Made by a program: the position numbers and the translations under genes
Shown: piece after piece, positions 52,791-63,678 of the stretch
Position numbering within the stretch: the first letter of the stretch is position 1
Layout: each line of letters begins with the position of its first letter
Assembly (NCBI RefSeq): GCF_014302995.1
Contig: NZ_CP060295.1
Coordinates: forward strand, 6,625,501 to 6,689,500
Direction: 5' to 3'
DNA from: Variovorax sp. PAMC26660
GTDB taxonomy: Bacteria > Pseudomonadota > Gammaproteobacteria > Burkholderiales > Burkholderiaceae_C
DNA: 64,000 bases
Notes under the pieces: model-generated
The model's database searches: none
What the model was told of the DNA's origin: nothing
Seen by the model: only the letters and a program-made list of their open reading frames with translations

Positions 52791-54284
52791 TCACTCTTGG
52801 CCGGCGAACCAATGTTCGCGGGCTTTCAAGATGAGGGCTTTGGCGTCATCGGCGCTGTGGCCGGTGATCTCGGTGAGTTCATCGACCGCGAGGTCGGCGA
52901 GGTCGTCACGGGTGTTCACACCCGCCTCGACCAGCTTGGGAATCAGCTCGGGGTCAAGGCCCTCGAGGTCATGCAGGTCCTGGGACACCTGCGGCTGCAC
53001 CTCGACACCCTCTTCCTTGGCGATTTCCATGGTGAGCAGCGCGTCCTTGGCTCGCGTGCGCAGCTCGTTGATCGTGTCTTCGTCGAAGCTTTCGATTTCG
53101 AGCAACTCGGAGATCGGCACATAGGCCACTTCTTCAAGGCTGTTGAAACCTTCGGCAATCAGGATGTCGGCGATTTCCTCGTCGACATCGAGCTTTTCCA
53201 TGAAGAGCTTGCGGCTGGCATCGGTCTCGACGGCCTGCTTTTGCGCAGATTCGTTGGCGTCCATGATGTTGATCTTCCAACCGGTGAGGTCGGAAGCCAG
53301 GCGCACGTTCTGGCCGCCGCGACCGATGGCGATGGCGAGGTTTTCCTCGTCGACCACCACGTCCATGGCGTGCTTTTCTTCATCGACGACGATCGACGAC
53401 ACGTTGGCCGGAGCCAAGGCACCGATCACGAATTGAGCCGGGTCTTCGCTCCACAGCACGATGTCGACGCGCTCGCCAGCGAGCTCGTTGGTCACGGCGT
53501 TGACACGGGTGCCACGCACGCCAACACAGGTGCCGATCGGGTCGACACGCTTGTCGTGCGAGAGCACGGCGATCTTGGCGCGCGAACCCGGGTCACGGGC
53601 GCAACTCTTGATTTCGAGCAGGCCTTGTTCGATTTCGGGCACTTCCTGGCGGAACAGCTCAATCATGAACTCGGGCGCCGAGCGCGACAGGATGATCGGC
53701 GCGCCGCGCAGCGTCAGGTCGACTTCCATGATCATGGCGCGCACACGGTCGCCATTGCGCAGGTTTTCCTTGGCGATCATCTCGCTGCGGCGCAGGCGGC
53801 CTTCGACGCGGCCGGCCTCGACGATGATGTCGCCCTTGTCCAGACGCTTGACGGTGCCCACGAAAATCTTGTCGCCGCGCGACATGAAGTCGTTGAGCAG
53901 CATCTCGCGCTCTGCGTCGCGGATCTTTTGCAGGATGACCTGCTTGGCAGCCATGGCGCCAATGCGGCCGATAGGCACCGAGTCCACCGATTCCTCGATG
54001 TACTCGCCGACTTCGATGTCCGACATTTCTTCCTTGGCTTCGAACAGGAGGATTTCCTGGTCGGGCAGCTGCAGGCCGGCCTCATCGGGAACGACGTGCC
54101 AGCGGCGGAAGGTTTCGTAGTCGCCGCTGTCGCGATCGACCGAGACGCGGATGTCCACGTCACCCTGATGGAGCTTTTTGGTGGCTTGCGCCAGTGCGGA
54201 TTCGACCGCGCCGAAGACGACGTCACGCTCGACGTTCTTCTCGCGCGAGATCGCATCCACCAACATCAACATTTCGCGATTCAT
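52791..54284 (-). CDS. nusA: Transcription termination/antitermination factor NusA
   Basis: This 497-residue protein binds RNA polymerase and nascent RNA. In order it has the N-terminal polymerase-binding domain ([20 protein letters not shown]), an S1 domain ([20 protein letters not shown]), and two KH domains ([31 protein letters not shown]). Two C-terminal acidic helix-hairpin-helix repeats follow ([32 protein letters not shown]), as in Escherichia coli. A GAGGAG site precedes the ATG. Confidence 0.96.
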   Translation of the reverse strand: MNREMLMLVDAISREKNVERDVVFGAVESALAQATKKLHQGDVDIRVSVDRDSGDYETFRRWHVVPDEAGLQLPDQEILLFEAKEEMSDIEVGEYIEESVDSVPIGRIGAMAAKQVILQKIRDAEREMLLNDFMSRGDKIFVGTVKRLDKGDIIVEAGRVEGRLRRSEMIAKENLRNGDRVRAMIMEVDLTLRGAPIILSRSAPEFMIELFRQEVPEIEQGLLEIKSCARDPGSRAKIAVLSHDKRVDPIGTCVGVRGTRVNAVTNELAGERVDIVLWSEDPAQFVIGALAPANVSSIVVDEEKHAMDVVVDEENLAIAIGRGGQNVRLASDLTGWKINIMDANESAQKQAVETDASRKLFMEKLDVDEEIADILIAEGFNSLEEVAYVPISELLEIESFDEDTINELRTRAKDALLTMEIAKEEGVEVQPQVSQDLHDLEGLDPELIPKLVEAGVNTRDDLADLAVDELTEITGHSADDAKALILKAREHWFAGQE

Positions 54285-54300
54285 GCCACCACTCCTCTGT

Positions 54301-54954
54301 TCAGTCCGGAACATTCGTTCCGTCGTCAATATCCGAAAAACCCGGTTGGGTTTTGGCCTTGCGGCCCTTGAAATCCACAATGGGCGCAAGCCGCGCATCG
54401 CGCAGCTCGCCCAGCACGAAGCCCAGCGCATGCAACGGTGCAGGCGCGCGCTTCTTGCTCACTTTTTGACCTGGCTTGGTCTTGGGCTCGTCGCTCCAGA
54501 CGATTTGCCAAACCGGAGCCGCATCCGCCGCAACCCCTTCTGCCTTTTCAGCACGCTCCAGCGTGCCGCGAAATTTCTTGCGGGTGGCCGAGACCTGGCC
54601 TGCAGCCGCCGCACCCATGGGCGCCTTGAGCGTGATGTCGATCACCGCACCCACAAAACGTCCGAAATCCTGTTCATTGCGCAGCGGACGGTCGATACCG
54701 GGCGAGGAAACCTCAAGCCGCTTGTATTCGACACCGTCGACTTCCAGCGCAAACTGCAATTGACGCGTGACCTTTTCGCAGTCTTCCACCGTCACGAAAG
54801 GCTCTGGCACGCCGGCAGCCACGTCTTCGGAGGTGGGGGCCGTCCACGGCAAATCAATCGTCACGCGCAGCAATCCCCCGGCCGAGCGCTCGATCTCAAC
54901 CAGGTCGTAGCCAAGACCGGCCACGGTTTGTTCAACTATTTGCTGCAATGCCAC
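54301..54954 (-). CDS. rimP: Ribosome maturation factor RimP
   Basis: This 217-residue protein helps assemble the small ribosomal subunit. RimP marks are [40 protein letters not shown] and [18 protein letters not shown]. The GTG at 54954 gives the usual [15 protein letters not shown] start; another GTG at 54993 would add 13 residues. It is longer than the Escherichia coli protein (150) because of an insert and a Lys-rich tail. It is first in the rimP-nusA-infB-rbfA-truB-typA operon. Confidence 0.93.
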   Translation of the reverse strand: MALQQIVEQTVAGLGYDLVEIERSAGGLLRVTIDLPWTAPTSEDVAAGVPEPFVTVEDCEKVTRQLQFALEVDGVEYKRLEVSSPGIDRPLRNEQDFGRFVGAVIDITLKAPMGAAAAGQVSATRKKFRGTLERAEKAEGVAADAAPVWQIVWSDEPKTKPGQKVSKKRAPAPLHALGFVLGELRDARLAPIVDFKGRKAKTQPGFSDIDDGTNVPD

Positions 54955-55051
54955 GTGTTCGAAAGTGCCTTTTAAATACCGAATTCGTTTCACCCGCCCG
55001 CTACGGATACCCGAATCCCAACAATCTCAATGAATGCTCAAGAATGAATAG

Positions 55052-55086
55052 ACCAAAAAAAACGGGCGGTTGGTACCCGCCCGTTT
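55052..55086 (-). terminator. Intrinsic terminator for the minus-strand MFS gene
   Basis: CCGCCCGTTT at 55077-55086 pairs with AAACGGGCGG at 55060-55069. Read on the minus strand the hairpin is followed by a run of T (complement of A at 55055-55062). It lies 57 bases after the MFS gene and just before the rimP operon, keeping the two apart. Confidence 0.85.
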
Positions 55087-55142
55087 GGTCGTGAGCCTCG
55101 AATTATATGCTATTCGTGTGATAAATGAAGGGGCATTCGCAC

Positions 55143-56345
55143 TCAAGCAGCCACGGGCGCACGAGATTTAGACCAAACCACCGCAAACAGCACCGCACCG
55201 AGGGCCAAGGCGGCAGCGGCAACCAGCAATGGCAGCTCGAAAGACCCGGTTCGCTGCGCCAACGGCGCCGCAAACAACGGGCCGATGATCTGCCCCACCC
55301 CATAGGACGCCGTGGCATAGCCGATCAGTCCGGCAGCGGCATTGCCCCGTAGGCGGCGCGCTTCCCGCATCGCAAAAAGCGTGATGGCGGTGAACGGCAT
55401 GCCCAGCAGCAAGCTGCCGAGCGCAAAACCGCCGATGGTCGGCCATGCCACCGACAGCACCACACCGAGCGCCTGCAGTGCATAGGCCACGGCCAGCAGC
55501 AACCGGTTGTCCCAATGCGTCGGCGCGCGCGCGCCAATCAGGGCGCCCGGAATGATGGCCAGCCCGAACAGGGGCCAGAAGAAATCGGGCCACGACGAAC
55601 CGGGCAGCGCTTGCCGGGCGATCACGGGCAGAAAGGTCGCAGTGATGATGTAGCCGAAGCCGGCCAGACCGTAGAGCGCCACCAGCCAGATCGCGTCGCT
55701 GCGGGCCGATGCCGACCCCGCAACACCCGCTGCCGCCACAGGCGCCGGTGCAGCGCCATTGCCGACTGCGGGCGGTTCGCGGTCGTCGAACACCCGCCAG
55801 ATCGTGGCGATCAGCACGATCGCCAGAAAGCCGAGGCCGATCCATCCGGCCTCCGAGCCCCAGCGCCCCAAGACCCCGCCCAGCAATCCGGTCATCGCGA
55901 TCCCGATGCCCGGCCCGGTGTAGATCACTCCCGCCAGCGTTGGTGCATTGGTTTCAGCCAGCCGCCGCATGCCCCAGCCGGAAGCGAAAACGAAGACCCA
56001 GGCGCTCATCACGCCCGCAGCCGTACGCAGGACGCCCCAGCCGACGAAGCTGTGCAGCAGCCCCATGCCGAGCAGCAGCGCTGCGGTGGCGACCAGCCCG
56101 CCGCGCACCATGCTCGACGCCTTGACCCCGATGGCCGCGCAACTGACGGCCCCGAAGAAGTAACCCAGATAGTTGAGCGACGCCAGCACACCGCCGGCTG
56201 CCAGCTCCAACTTTCCCTCGTGCAACATGATCGGCAGCATGGGCGTGAAGGCAAAGCGCCCCAGGCCCATCGCCACCGCCAGGGTGACCATACAGGCCAG
56301 CGCCGCGCGCCAGGCACCGCGCTGGTCGCGTCCGATTTCCGACAT
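55143..56345 (-). CDS. Major facilitator superfamily transporter (YbfB/YjiJ type)
   Basis: This 400-residue inner-membrane protein has about twelve membrane helices. Its start MVTLAVAMGLGRFAFTPMLP (after about 18 residues) is the mark of the YbfB/YjiJ family, and GIGIAMTGLLGG and LFGLAIIPGALIGARAP follow. A Pro/Ala-rich loop separates the two halves near residue 200. The substrate is unknown. The start is placed at 56345 (MSEIGRDQR) with a GGAGA upstream. It follows the yej-type operon on the same strand by 16 bases and may be co-transcribed. Confidence 0.87.
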   Translation of the reverse strand: MSEIGRDQRGAWRAALACMVTLAVAMGLGRFAFTPMLPIMLHEGKLELAAGGVLASLNYLGYFFGAVSCAAIGVKASSMVRGGLVATAALLLGMGLLHSFVGWGVLRTAAGVMSAWVFVFASGWGMRRLAETNAPTLAGVIYTGPGIGIAMTGLLGGVLGRWGSEAGWIGLGFLAIVLIATIWRVFDDREPPAVGNGAAPAPVAAAGVAGSASARSDAIWLVALYGLAGFGYIITATFLPVIARQALPGSSWPDFFWPLFGLAIIPGALIGARAPTHWDNRLLLAVAYALQALGVVLSVAWPTIGGFALGSLLLGMPFTAITLFAMREARRLRGNAAAGLIGYATASYGVGQIIGPLFAAPLAQRTGSFELPLLVAAAALALGAVLFAVVWSKSRAPVAA

Positions 56346-56361
56346 TTCTTGCAGTCTCCGT

Positions 56362-57996
56362 TTATTCCAGCAGCGCGGCGGCCACCAGCTTTTTTGTATA
56401 GGGATGCTCGGGCGCATCGAGCACGCGCTCGACCGGCCCGGTTTCGAGAATGGCCCCGTCCTTCATCACGATGACCTGGTGCGCCATCGCCCGGATCACC
56501 TCGACGTCATGCGTGATCAGCAGGTAGCTCAGCCCCCGCTCCCGCTGCAGGCGCTGCAGCAGGCTCAGCACCTGCTTCTGGATCGTCACGTCGAGCGCGC
56601 TTGTGGGCTCGTCGAGCACCAGCAGTTGCGGATCGACGATCAGCGCACGGGCAATGGCCAGCCGCTGGCGCTGCCCGCCCGAGAACTCGTGCGGATAGCG
56701 GTCGAGCAACGAAGGAAACTGCGCCTCGGTCAACCCCACGTCGGCCAGCGCCGTGAGCGCACGAGCGCGGCGCGCCTCGGTGTTGAGCTCGGGTGCATGC
56801 ACGCGCAGCCCCTCGCCCACAATCTGCTCCACCGTCATGCGCGGCGACAGCGAGGAAAACGGGTCCTGGAACACCACCTGCATCACGCGGCGCAGGCCCA
56901 AGTCGGATGCGCGACCGACCGCCCAGCCCTTGCCGTCCACCTTCAGCGTGCCTTTGTGCTTCAAAAGCCCCAGCGCAGCGAGTGCGAGCGTCGACTTGCC
57001 CGACCCCGATTCGCCGACCACACCCAGCGTTTCGCCGGGCACGATGCGGAAGTCCGCACCCTGCACGGCGACGAATTCGCCTTTGCGGAACCAGCCGACA
57101 AAACCTGGCCGCGGCACCGGATAGATCACGCGCAGCGCCTTGGCTTCGAGCACCGGCACCGCATCAGCCCGTGCCGCCACGGCGGCCACATCGCGCTCCG
57201 GATGACTGTCGATCAGCTTGCGGGTGTAGGGGTGCTGCGGCGCGTCGAACACAGGCGCCACCGCGCCATGCTCGACCACATGGCCGTTCTCCATGACCAC
57301 CACGCGGTCGGCGAAACGGCGCACCAGGTTCAGGTCATGCGTGATCAGCAGCACAGCCATGCCGTACTTGCGCTGCAGGTCGGCCAGCAATTCCAGAATT
57401 TGCGCGCGCACCGTGACGTCGAGCGCCGTGGTCGGCTCGTCGGCCAGCAGCAGGCGGGGCTTGCAGGCAAGCGCCATCGCGATCATTGCGCGCTGTCGCT
57501 GCCCGCCCGAGAGCTGATGCGGGAACGCCCTCGCCCGTCGCTCGGGCTCGGGAATGCCGGTGTCGGCCAGCAACTGGACGGCTGCTGCCTGCGCGGCACG
57601 GGCCGACAGCCCTTCGTGCAGCTCCAGCACCTCGGCGATCTGGTCGCCGACGCTGTAGAGCGCATTGAGCGCGGTCATAGGCTCCTGGAAGATCATCGCG
57701 ATCTCTTTGCCGCGAATGCCGCGCAGCTCCCGCTCTGGAATCGATAGCAGGTCACGTACGTCCTGCGGCCGTTCCGGGCCGAAAAGCCTTGCAACACCGG
57801 CAAGATCGGCGTTCTGCACCAGGCGCAGCAGCGACAGTGCCGTGACGGTCTTGCCCGAACCCGACTCACCAACGAGCGCGAGCTTTTCGCCGGCGGCGAT
57901 GTGGAAGTCGATGCCGTGCACCACCTCCTTGCCGCTGAACGCGATGCGCAGGCCCTTCACGTCGAGCAGCGGCTGGTTCTTCTTGTCGCTCATCAT
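56362..57996 (-). CDS. yejF: Fused double ABC ATPase of a peptide importer (YejF-like)
   Basis: This 544-residue protein contains two ATPase domains. Domain one (about 10-260) has [20 protein letters not shown] and [14 protein letters not shown]. Domain two (about 290-535) has [20 protein letters not shown] and [13 protein letters not shown]. It energises the YejBE-like permeases encoded just upstream. The ATG overlaps the preceding stop in an ATGA (a second Met codon follows at once). In Escherichia coli the Yej system imports peptides and microcin C. Confidence 0.92.
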   Translation of the reverse strand: MMSDKKNQPLLDVKGLRIAFSGKEVVHGIDFHIAAGEKLALVGESGSGKTVTALSLLRLVQNADLAGVARLFGPERPQDVRDLLSIPERELRGIRGKEIAMIFQEPMTALNALYSVGDQIAEVLELHEGLSARAAQAAAVQLLADTGIPEPERRARAFPHQLSGGQRQRAMIAMALACKPRLLLADEPTTALDVTVRAQILELLADLQRKYGMAVLLITHDLNLVRRFADRVVVMENGHVVEHGAVAPVFDAPQHPYTRKLIDSHPERDVAAVAARADAVPVLEAKALRVIYPVPRPGFVGWFRKGEFVAVQGADFRIVPGETLGVVGESGSGKSTLALAALGLLKHKGTLKVDGKGWAVGRASDLGLRRVMQVVFQDPFSSLSPRMTVEQIVGEGLRVHAPELNTEARRARALTALADVGLTEAQFPSLLDRYPHEFSGGQRQRLAIARALIVDPQLLVLDEPTSALDVTIQKQVLSLLQRLQRERGLSYLLITHDVEVIRAMAHQVIVMKDGAILETGPVERVLDAPEHPYTKKLVAAALLE

Positions 57997-59036
57997 TTGT
58001 CGGCCTTCCGGGGATCGAGCGCATCGCGCAGCGCGTCGCCCATGAAGGTCAGCAGCATCAGCGTGACGACCAGCACAGCGAAGGTGGACAGCGAGATCCA
58101 CCAGGCGTCGATGTTGCCCTTGCCCTGGCTTAACAGTTCACCGAGCGATGGCGTGCCTTGCGGCACGCCGAGGCCAAGAAAGTCGAGCGAGGTCAGCGCA
58201 AGAATGGCGGCACTCATGCGGAATGGCAAGAAAGTAACGACAGGCACCATGCTGTTGGGCAGGATGTGGCGCCACATGATCTGCAGGTTGCCCACGCCGA
58301 GCGCGCGCGCCGCGCGCACATAGTCCATCTGGCGATTTCGCAGGAACTCGGCACGGACGTAGTCCGAAAGCCCCATCCAGCCAAACAGGCTCAGCAGGAT
58401 CAGCAGCAGCGCCACGCTGGGCGTGAAGATCGCGCTGAAGATGATCAGCAGGTACAGCTCGGGCATCGCCCCCCAGATCTCGATCAGCCGCTGGAAGGTC
58501 AGGTCGATCTTCCCGCCGAAGAACCCCTGCACGGCCCCCGTCGCAATGCCCACCACCACGCCGATCACCGTGAGCGCAAGCGCAAACAGCACGCTCATGC
58601 GAAAGCCATAGATCAGTTGGGCCAGCAGATCACGCCCTCGCTCGTCCGTGCCGAGCAGGTTCTCGCGCGAGGGTGCCGCCGGGTTCGGCGGCTTCGAGAA
58701 ATAGTTGAGCGTGCTCGGGCCGTAACGATTGGGCGCATAGAGCGCCCAGTTGCCACCCTGGGTGATGCGTTGCTCGACGAACGGATCGAGGTAGTCGGCC
58801 GGCGTCTCGAAATCGCCGCCGAAGGTCTTCTCGGAGTAATCCCGCAACACTGGGAAATACGTCTTCCCTTCGTAGCGCACCACGAGTGGCTTGTCGGTGG
58901 AAAGCACGTCGGCAAAAAGGCTCAGCACCACCAGCACCGAGAAGATCAACAGGCTCCAGAACCCCAGCGGATTGCGGCGAAAACGGCGCCAGGCACGGCG
59001 CCCGGGGCTCACGGACACAGCAAGCGCTTTAGTCAA
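57993..59036 (-). CDS. yejE: Peptide ABC transporter permease (YejE-like)
   Basis: This 347-residue permease begins with a basic stretch (RRAWRRFRRNPLGFWSLLIF) and a long periplasmic loop with KTYFPVLRDYSEKTFGGDF, the mark that separates YejE from shorter DppC proteins. Further on are LLGTDERGRDLLAQLIYG, the coupling loop DYVRAARALGVGNLQIMWRH and the ending [15 protein letters not shown]. The TTG start at 59036 overlaps the yejB-like stop by eight bases; a GTG at 59018 is an alternative. Confidence 0.92.
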   Translation of the reverse strand: MTKALAVSVSPGRRAWRRFRRNPLGFWSLLIFSVLVVLSLFADVLSTDKPLVVRYEGKTYFPVLRDYSEKTFGGDFETPADYLDPFVEQRITQGGNWALYAPNRYGPSTLNYFSKPPNPAAPSRENLLGTDERGRDLLAQLIYGFRMSVLFALALTVIGVVVGIATGAVQGFFGGKIDLTFQRLIEIWGAMPELYLLIIFSAIFTPSVALLLILLSLFGWMGLSDYVRAEFLRNRQMDYVRAARALGVGNLQIMWRHILPNSMVPVVTFLPFRMSAAILALTSLDFLGLGVPQGTPSLGELLSQGKGNIDAWWISLSTFAVLVVTLMLLTFMGDALRDALDPRKADK

Positions 59037-60042
59037 ACTTCACCCTCGGATCAACCCAGACGTAGCAAAGATCGGAAATGAGCTTGGTCACCAGACCGAT
59101 CAGCGTGAACAGATAGAGCGTTCCCAGGAACACCGGGTAGTCGCGCCGCAGAACGCTTTCGTAGCTGAGCAAGCCCATTCCGTCGAGCGAAAACAGCGTC
59201 TCGATCAGCAACGCGCCCGAAAAGAAAGCGCCGATGAAGGCCGTCGGAAAACCAGTGATGATCGGAATCAGCGCGTTGCGAAACACGTGCTTCCAGAGCA
59301 CCTGACGCTCGGCCAGCCCCTTGGCACGCGCCGTCAGCACGTACTGCTTGCGGATCTCTTCGAGGAACGAGTTCTTGGTGAGCATCGCGGTGATCGCGAA
59401 ACTGCCGAGCACCATGGCTGTCACCGGCAAGGTGATGTGCCACAGGTAATCAACGATGCGCGCACCCCAGCTCAGCGACTCCCAGTTCGGCGAAGTCAGC
59501 CCGCGCAGCGGAAACCATTGCAATTGGCCGCCGAAGATCACGAGCAGCGCCACGCCCAACACGAAGCCCGGGATGGCATAGCCGACGAGCACGAGCAACG
59601 TCGTCAGGAAGTCGAAACGCGAGCCTGCGCGAACCGCTTTCGCGACGCCCAGCGGCACCGCAATCAGGTAGCTGATGAAGAAGGTCCAGAGTCCCAAGCT
59701 GATTGAAACCGGCAGCTTCTCCTTGATGAGCTGCCACACGTCCTTGCTCTGGAAAAAGCTCTTGCCCAGATCGAAGCGCGCGAACTGCTTGAGCATCTGC
59801 CAGAAGCGCTCTGGCGCCGGCTTGTCGAAGCCGTAAAGAGCCTTGATCTCCGCCACCTGCCTGGCATCGAGAGTACGCCCGGTGGGGCCACCCGAGATGC
59901 GGTTCTCCTTGTTGGTCAGTTGCGACAGCAACTGCTCGGCCGGACCACCCGGAACGAATTGAACGATGGCGAAATTGAGCAGCAGCACCCCGAACAGCGT
60001 GGGAATGATCAGCAAAAGGCGTCGGAGCAGGTAGGCGGCCAT
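59029..60042 (-). CDS. yejB: Peptide ABC transporter permease (YejB-like)
   Basis: This 337-residue permease has the DppB/YejB layout: MAAYLLRRLLLIIPTLFGVL, then FVPGGPAEQLL, an extra periplasmic segment with ARQVAEIKALYGFDKPAPER, and the coupling loop YVLTARAKGLAERQVLWKH. It ends VWVDPRVKFD. With the YejE-like protein it forms the pore. It begins 20 bases after the binding-protein stop. Confidence 0.92.
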   Translation of the reverse strand: MAAYLLRRLLLIIPTLFGVLLLNFAIVQFVPGGPAEQLLSQLTNKENRISGGPTGRTLDARQVAEIKALYGFDKPAPERFWQMLKQFARFDLGKSFFQSKDVWQLIKEKLPVSISLGLWTFFISYLIAVPLGVAKAVRAGSRFDFLTTLLVLVGYAIPGFVLGVALLVIFGGQLQWFPLRGLTSPNWESLSWGARIVDYLWHITLPVTAMVLGSFAITAMLTKNSFLEEIRKQYVLTARAKGLAERQVLWKHVFRNALIPIITGFPTAFIGAFFSGALLIETLFSLDGMGLLSYESVLRRDYPVFLGTLYLFTLIGLVTKLISDLCYVWVDPRVKFD

Positions 60043-60061
60043 GCGGTCTGTCTGTGTCTGT

Positions 60062-61894
60062 CTACTTCGTCGCCGGATCGATCCACCACATCGTCAGCAT
60101 CGCCGAGCCGGCGAGAAGACGTTGTGGCAAAGGGGCATCAGGACGGCGCAGCTTGCGCTTGTGGGCAATGAAATATTGCTTGCCGTAGTACATCGGGATC
60201 ACGTAGTGCTGGTGCAGCAGGTAGCGATCCAGCAGCCGCGCAGCCGCCGCGAGCGACTTGCGGTCCGAACTGTTGACGATCACTTCGAGAATCTCGTCGA
60301 TCACCGGATCGCTGATGCCGCTGAGGTTCTGACTCCCCTTTTCGGCGGCCGATTTCGAGCCGAAGTCGTCATACAGCTCGTTGCCGGGACTCGACGAACC
60401 GCCCGCGATATTGATGGCCATGTCGAAGTCGAAATCGTCCTGTTTTTTCTTCAGCAGGCTCGGGTCACGCAAGCGGTACTCCAGCGCGATTCCCAGTTTG
60501 GCGAGGTTGCGCGCATAGGGCGCCAGCACCACGCCCGAGCTGCGGTCCGCAATGTCGAAATTGATCACGAAAGGCGTGCCGCCCTTGTCGCGCAGCGCAC
60601 CATCGCGGTAGGTCCAGCCCGCTTCCTTGAGCAGTTCCTGCGCGCGAATCAGGTTGCGCCGCAGGCCTTCGGCGGTGCCTCCGCTGCTGTCGGGACGCGG
60701 CAGTTCGCCCTTCACGTTGTCGAGGTAGCGCTGCTTGTTCTTGAGGCGGTCGATCAGCATCTGCTCCTCGGGGCTGACCTCGGGCTGTGCCATCAGGTCG
60801 TCGCTGTTCTGGAAGTAGCTCGTCGTGCGGCCTCTGCGCCCATAAAAGAGATGCTCGTTGAGCCAGTCGAAATCGAAAGCCAGTGCCAATGCGCGGCGCA
60901 CGCGCATGTCCGTGAAACGGGGCTGCCGCAGGTTGGGCGCAAGGCCCTGCATGCCTGTGAAGCGGCGATGCGAAATCTCTTCCTTGACCAGCTCACCAGA
61001 ATCGAAACGGCGGCCCTTGTAGCGGCGCACCCAAGCGATGATCGAGCGTTCTTCCATCGCATCGAGTGAGCCAGCCTTGAGCGACTCCTCCTCGCCCAGT
61101 GCATCCTTGAAGTACTGATAGGACACCGTGCCGAAATTGAACATCCCCTTGCGCACCGGGAGATCGGCTGCCCAGTAATCCGGCCGCCGGCGGTACGAGA
61201 TGAACTTGCCAAAGTCGACCTTGTCCACGACATACGGCCCGCTCGCGATCGGCGGTTCGCTCACGATCTGGTCGAACGGCTTGCCCATGCCCCAGGCGCT
61301 CGAGAACACCGGCATCCCGCCGATGATCATGTGCAGTTCGGCGTTCTGGCGCCTGAAATCGAAACGAACCGTGCGCTCCCCCACCACCACGGCATCCTTG
61401 ATGTCAGCCCAGTAGGAACGAAAGGTCGGCCCTGCCAGTTTGCTCATCAGGGTGTCGAAGGAATACTTCACGTCCTTCGCCAGCACCGGCGAGCCGTCAG
61501 AAAACCGGGCCTTGGGATTCAGGCGGAAGGTGACGCTCAGGCGGTCGGCAGCAAGCTGCACATCTTCCGCCAGCAATCCGTACTGGGAAAAGGGCTCGTC
61601 TTCGCTGGGCGTCGTCAACGAATCGAAGATCAGGCCGTACTCGGAGAACACGAAGCCGTTGGCGCTATAGCCCATGCCTACCGGCGGCACGCCCCGCAGC
61701 GTGAACGGATTGAGCTTGTCGAAGCTACCGCTGGCCGACAGCGTCAGCTCGCCGCCCTTGGGGGCATCGGGATTCACGTAATCGAAATTCTTGAACGACG
61801 CCGGGTACTTCGGCTCGTAACCCATGCCCAGGCCATGCGCTGCCCACGAGGGAAGCGCCAAGAGAGCCAACATCAGGAGCAGCCAACCTCGCAT
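60062..61894 (-). CDS. yejA: Peptide ABC transporter solute-binding protein (YejA-like, family 5)
   Basis: This 610-residue periplasmic binding protein has a signal peptide ([20 protein letters not shown]) and the YejA-type start [20 protein letters not shown] followed by [20 protein letters not shown]. Its length is typical of YejA and longer than DppA. It is the first gene of the yejABEF order and is divergent from fabI across 37 bases. Substrates are probably short peptides; peptide antibiotics could enter by the same route. Confidence 0.92.
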   Translation of the reverse strand: MRGWLLLMLALLALPSWAAHGLGMGYEPKYPASFKNFDYVNPDAPKGGELTLSASGSFDKLNPFTLRGVPPVGMGYSANGFVFSEYGLIFDSLTTPSEDEPFSQYGLLAEDVQLAADRLSVTFRLNPKARFSDGSPVLAKDVKYSFDTLMSKLAGPTFRSYWADIKDAVVVGERTVRFDFRRQNAELHMIIGGMPVFSSAWGMGKPFDQIVSEPPIASGPYVVDKVDFGKFISYRRRPDYWAADLPVRKGMFNFGTVSYQYFKDALGEEESLKAGSLDAMEERSIIAWVRRYKGRRFDSGELVKEEISHRRFTGMQGLAPNLRQPRFTDMRVRRALALAFDFDWLNEHLFYGRRGRTTSYFQNSDDLMAQPEVSPEEQMLIDRLKNKQRYLDNVKGELPRPDSSGGTAEGLRRNLIRAQELLKEAGWTYRDGALRDKGGTPFVINFDIADRSSGVVLAPYARNLAKLGIALEYRLRDPSLLKKKQDDFDFDMAINIAGGSSSPGNELYDDFGSKSAAEKGSQNLSGISDPVIDEILEVIVNSSDRKSLAAAARLLDRYLLHQHYVIPMYYGKQYFIAHKRKLRRPDAPLPQRLLAGSAMLTMWWIDPATK

Positions 61895-61931
61895 GCGAGA
61901 ATTCTGCCCAAGATTTTCACAAGGCAACTTC

Positions 61932-62714
61932 ATGGGCTTTCTTTCCGGCAAAAAACTGTTGATCACCGGTGTGTTGAGCAATCGCTCCATTGCATATGGC
62001 ATTGCCAAGGCCTGTCATGAACAGGGCGCCGAACTCGCCTTCAGTTATGTCGGCGAGCGATTCAAGGACCGTATCACCGAATATGCCGCAGACTTTGGCT
62101 CGAAGCTGATTTTCGACTGCGATGTGGGCGACGACGCGCAGATCGACAAGCTCTTCGCCGATCTCGCGCAGACCTGGCCCACCTTCGACGGCTTCGTGCA
62201 CAGCATCGGCTTCGCACCGCGCGAAGCCATCGCGGGCGACTTCCTCGAAGGCCTCTCGCGCGAAGGCTTCAAGATCGCGCACGACATCAGCGCGTACAGC
62301 TTCCCGGCGATGGCCAAGGCGGCCCTGCCCTACCTCAACGCCAAGTCGGCCCTGCTCACGCTGACCTACCTGGGCGCCGAGCGCGCGCTGCCCAACTACA
62401 ACACCATGGGCCTGGCCAAGGCCTCGCTCGAAGCCTCGGTGCGCTACACCGCTTCGTCGCTCGGCCCGAAGGGCATGCGCGTGAACGGCATCAGCGCCGG
62501 CCCGATCAAGACACTGGCAGCCAGCGGCATCAAGGGCTTCGGCAAGATGCTGGCCGCCGTGGCAGACGCTTCGCCGATCCGGCGCAACGTGACGATCGAG
62601 GAAGTCGGCAACGTGGCCGCCTTCCTGCTGAGCGACCTGGCCAGCGGCGTGACCGCCGAGATCACGTACGTGGACGGCGGCTTCAGCAATGTGGTCGGGG
62701 GCATGGCGGAATAA
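61932..62714 (+). CDS. fabI: Enoyl-ACP reductase (NADH)
   Basis: This 260-residue short-chain dehydrogenase carries out the last reduction in each round of fatty-acid synthesis. The cofactor motif is [13 protein letters not shown]. The catalytic pair Tyr156 and Lys163 (YNTMGLAK), with Tyr146, falls at the same numbers as in Escherichia coli FabI, the target of triclosan. An AAGG site precedes the ATG. No resistance change can be judged. A terminator follows. Confidence 0.96.
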   Translation: MGFLSGKKLLITGVLSNRSIAYGIAKACHEQGAELAFSYVGERFKDRITEYAADFGSKLIFDCDVGDDAQIDKLFADLAQTWPTFDGFVHSIGFAPREAIAGDFLEGLSREGFKIAHDISAYSFPAMAKAALPYLNAKSALLTLTYLGAERALPNYNTMGLAKASLEASVRYTASSLGPKGMRVNGISAGPIKTLAASGIKGFGKMLAAVADASPIRRNVTIEEVGNVAAFLLSDLASGVTAEITYVDGGFSNVVGGMAE

Positions 62715-62738
62715 CCGCTGAACTCGACCGGCTTGAAA

Positions 62739-62760
62739 CGGCCGCCCAGCGGCCGCTTTT
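62739..62760 (+). terminator. Terminator after fabI
   Basis: CGGCCGC at 62739-62745 pairs with GCGGCCG at 62749-62755 around a CCA loop, followed by CTTTT. It is short but well placed between fabI and the ligase gene. Confidence 0.7.
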
Positions 62761-62784
62761 CGCTATTCATTTCGTAGCATCATC

Positions 62785-63639
62785 ATGTTGAATCGACGCT
62801 CCCTCCTTCTGGCCGGCCTTGGCGCGACCTTGCTGCGCGACGCGTTCGCGCGCGACGCCGCACCATCGCTGATGCTTGCCGAGGTCTACCGTCGCGGCAT
62901 GTCGCTGGGCGACTACTGGGTCAGCGAGAAATTCGATGGCGTGCGCGGCTACTGGGACGGCAAGCAGCTTTGGACGCGTGGCGGCGAAAAGGTCGTGGCG
63001 CCAGCGTGGTTCACCGCCCCGCTGCCGAAGCAACCGCTGGACGGCGAGCTGTGGGCGGGCCGCGGCCGCTTCTCTCACGCGGTCTCGACCGTGCGCAGCC
63101 AGAGCCCGAGCGACGTTGCCTGGCACGAGATGCGCTTCATGGTGTTCGATCTGCCGGCACAAGGCGGCGACTTCACCGCGCGATTGGCGGCACTGCGCAA
63201 GCTGCTGCCGGTCACGGATGCACCCTGGGTCGTGCCCGTGCCGCAGCAGCGGGCGACCACGCACGAAGAACTGCAAGCACTGCTCGACAAGACGGTGAAG
63301 ATGGGCGGCGAAGGCCTGATGCTGCATCGTGGCGGCTCGCTCTACCTCGGTGGCCGCAACAACGACCTGCTCAAGGTCAAGCCCTTCGACGACGCCGAAG
63401 CACGTGTGATCGAGCACGTGCCCGGCAAGGGCAAGCACAGCGGCCGGCTCGGCGCGCTGATGGTGGAGACGCCCGAGGGCAAGCGTTTCAAGCTCGGCAC
63501 CGGCCTGACTGATGCAGAACGGGAGAACCCGCCGCCCATCGGCAGTTGGGTCACCTATCGCTACAACGGCGTCAACCCGAGCGGCCTGCCCCGCTTCGCG
63601 CGCTTCATGCGGATTCGGGAAGACGCACCGCGCTCGTGA
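62785..63639 (+). CDS. ATP-dependent DNA ligase, periplasmic (Lig E) type
   Basis: This 284-residue minimal DNA ligase has the nucleotidyl-transfer motifs: motif I with the active Lys49 (SEKFDGVRGYW), LDGELW, FMVFDLP, GGEGLMLHRGG and LLKVKPFDD. A small OB domain follows (FKLGTGLTDAE, GSWVTYRYNGV). It starts with a signal-like sequence (MLNRRSLLLAGLGATLLRDAFA), as in Lig E enzymes thought to work in the periplasm on DNA taken up or in biofilms. The twin-Arg-like NRRSLLLAG might also direct Tat export. The normal NAD-dependent ligase must be encoded elsewhere. Confidence 0.87.
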   Translation: MLNRRSLLLAGLGATLLRDAFARDAAPSLMLAEVYRRGMSLGDYWVSEKFDGVRGYWDGKQLWTRGGEKVVAPAWFTAPLPKQPLDGELWAGRGRFSHAVSTVRSQSPSDVAWHEMRFMVFDLPAQGGDFTARLAALRKLLPVTDAPWVVPVPQQRATTHEELQALLDKTVKMGGEGLMLHRGGSLYLGGRNNDLLKVKPFDDAEARVIEHVPGKGKHSGRLGALMVETPEGKRFKLGTGLTDAERENPPPIGSWVTYRYNGVNPSGLPRFARFMRIREDAPRS

Positions 63640-63643
63640 AAGA

Positions 63644-63670
63644 GGCGCCATTGTGGCGCCCCTTCTTTTT
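63644..63670 (+). terminator. Terminator after the ligase gene
   Basis: GGCGCCA at 63644-63650 pairs with TGGCGCC at 63654-63660 around a TTG loop and is followed by CCTTCTTTTT. It lies between the converging ligase and decarboxylase genes. Confidence 0.75.
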
Positions 63671-63678
63671 GATCACCG

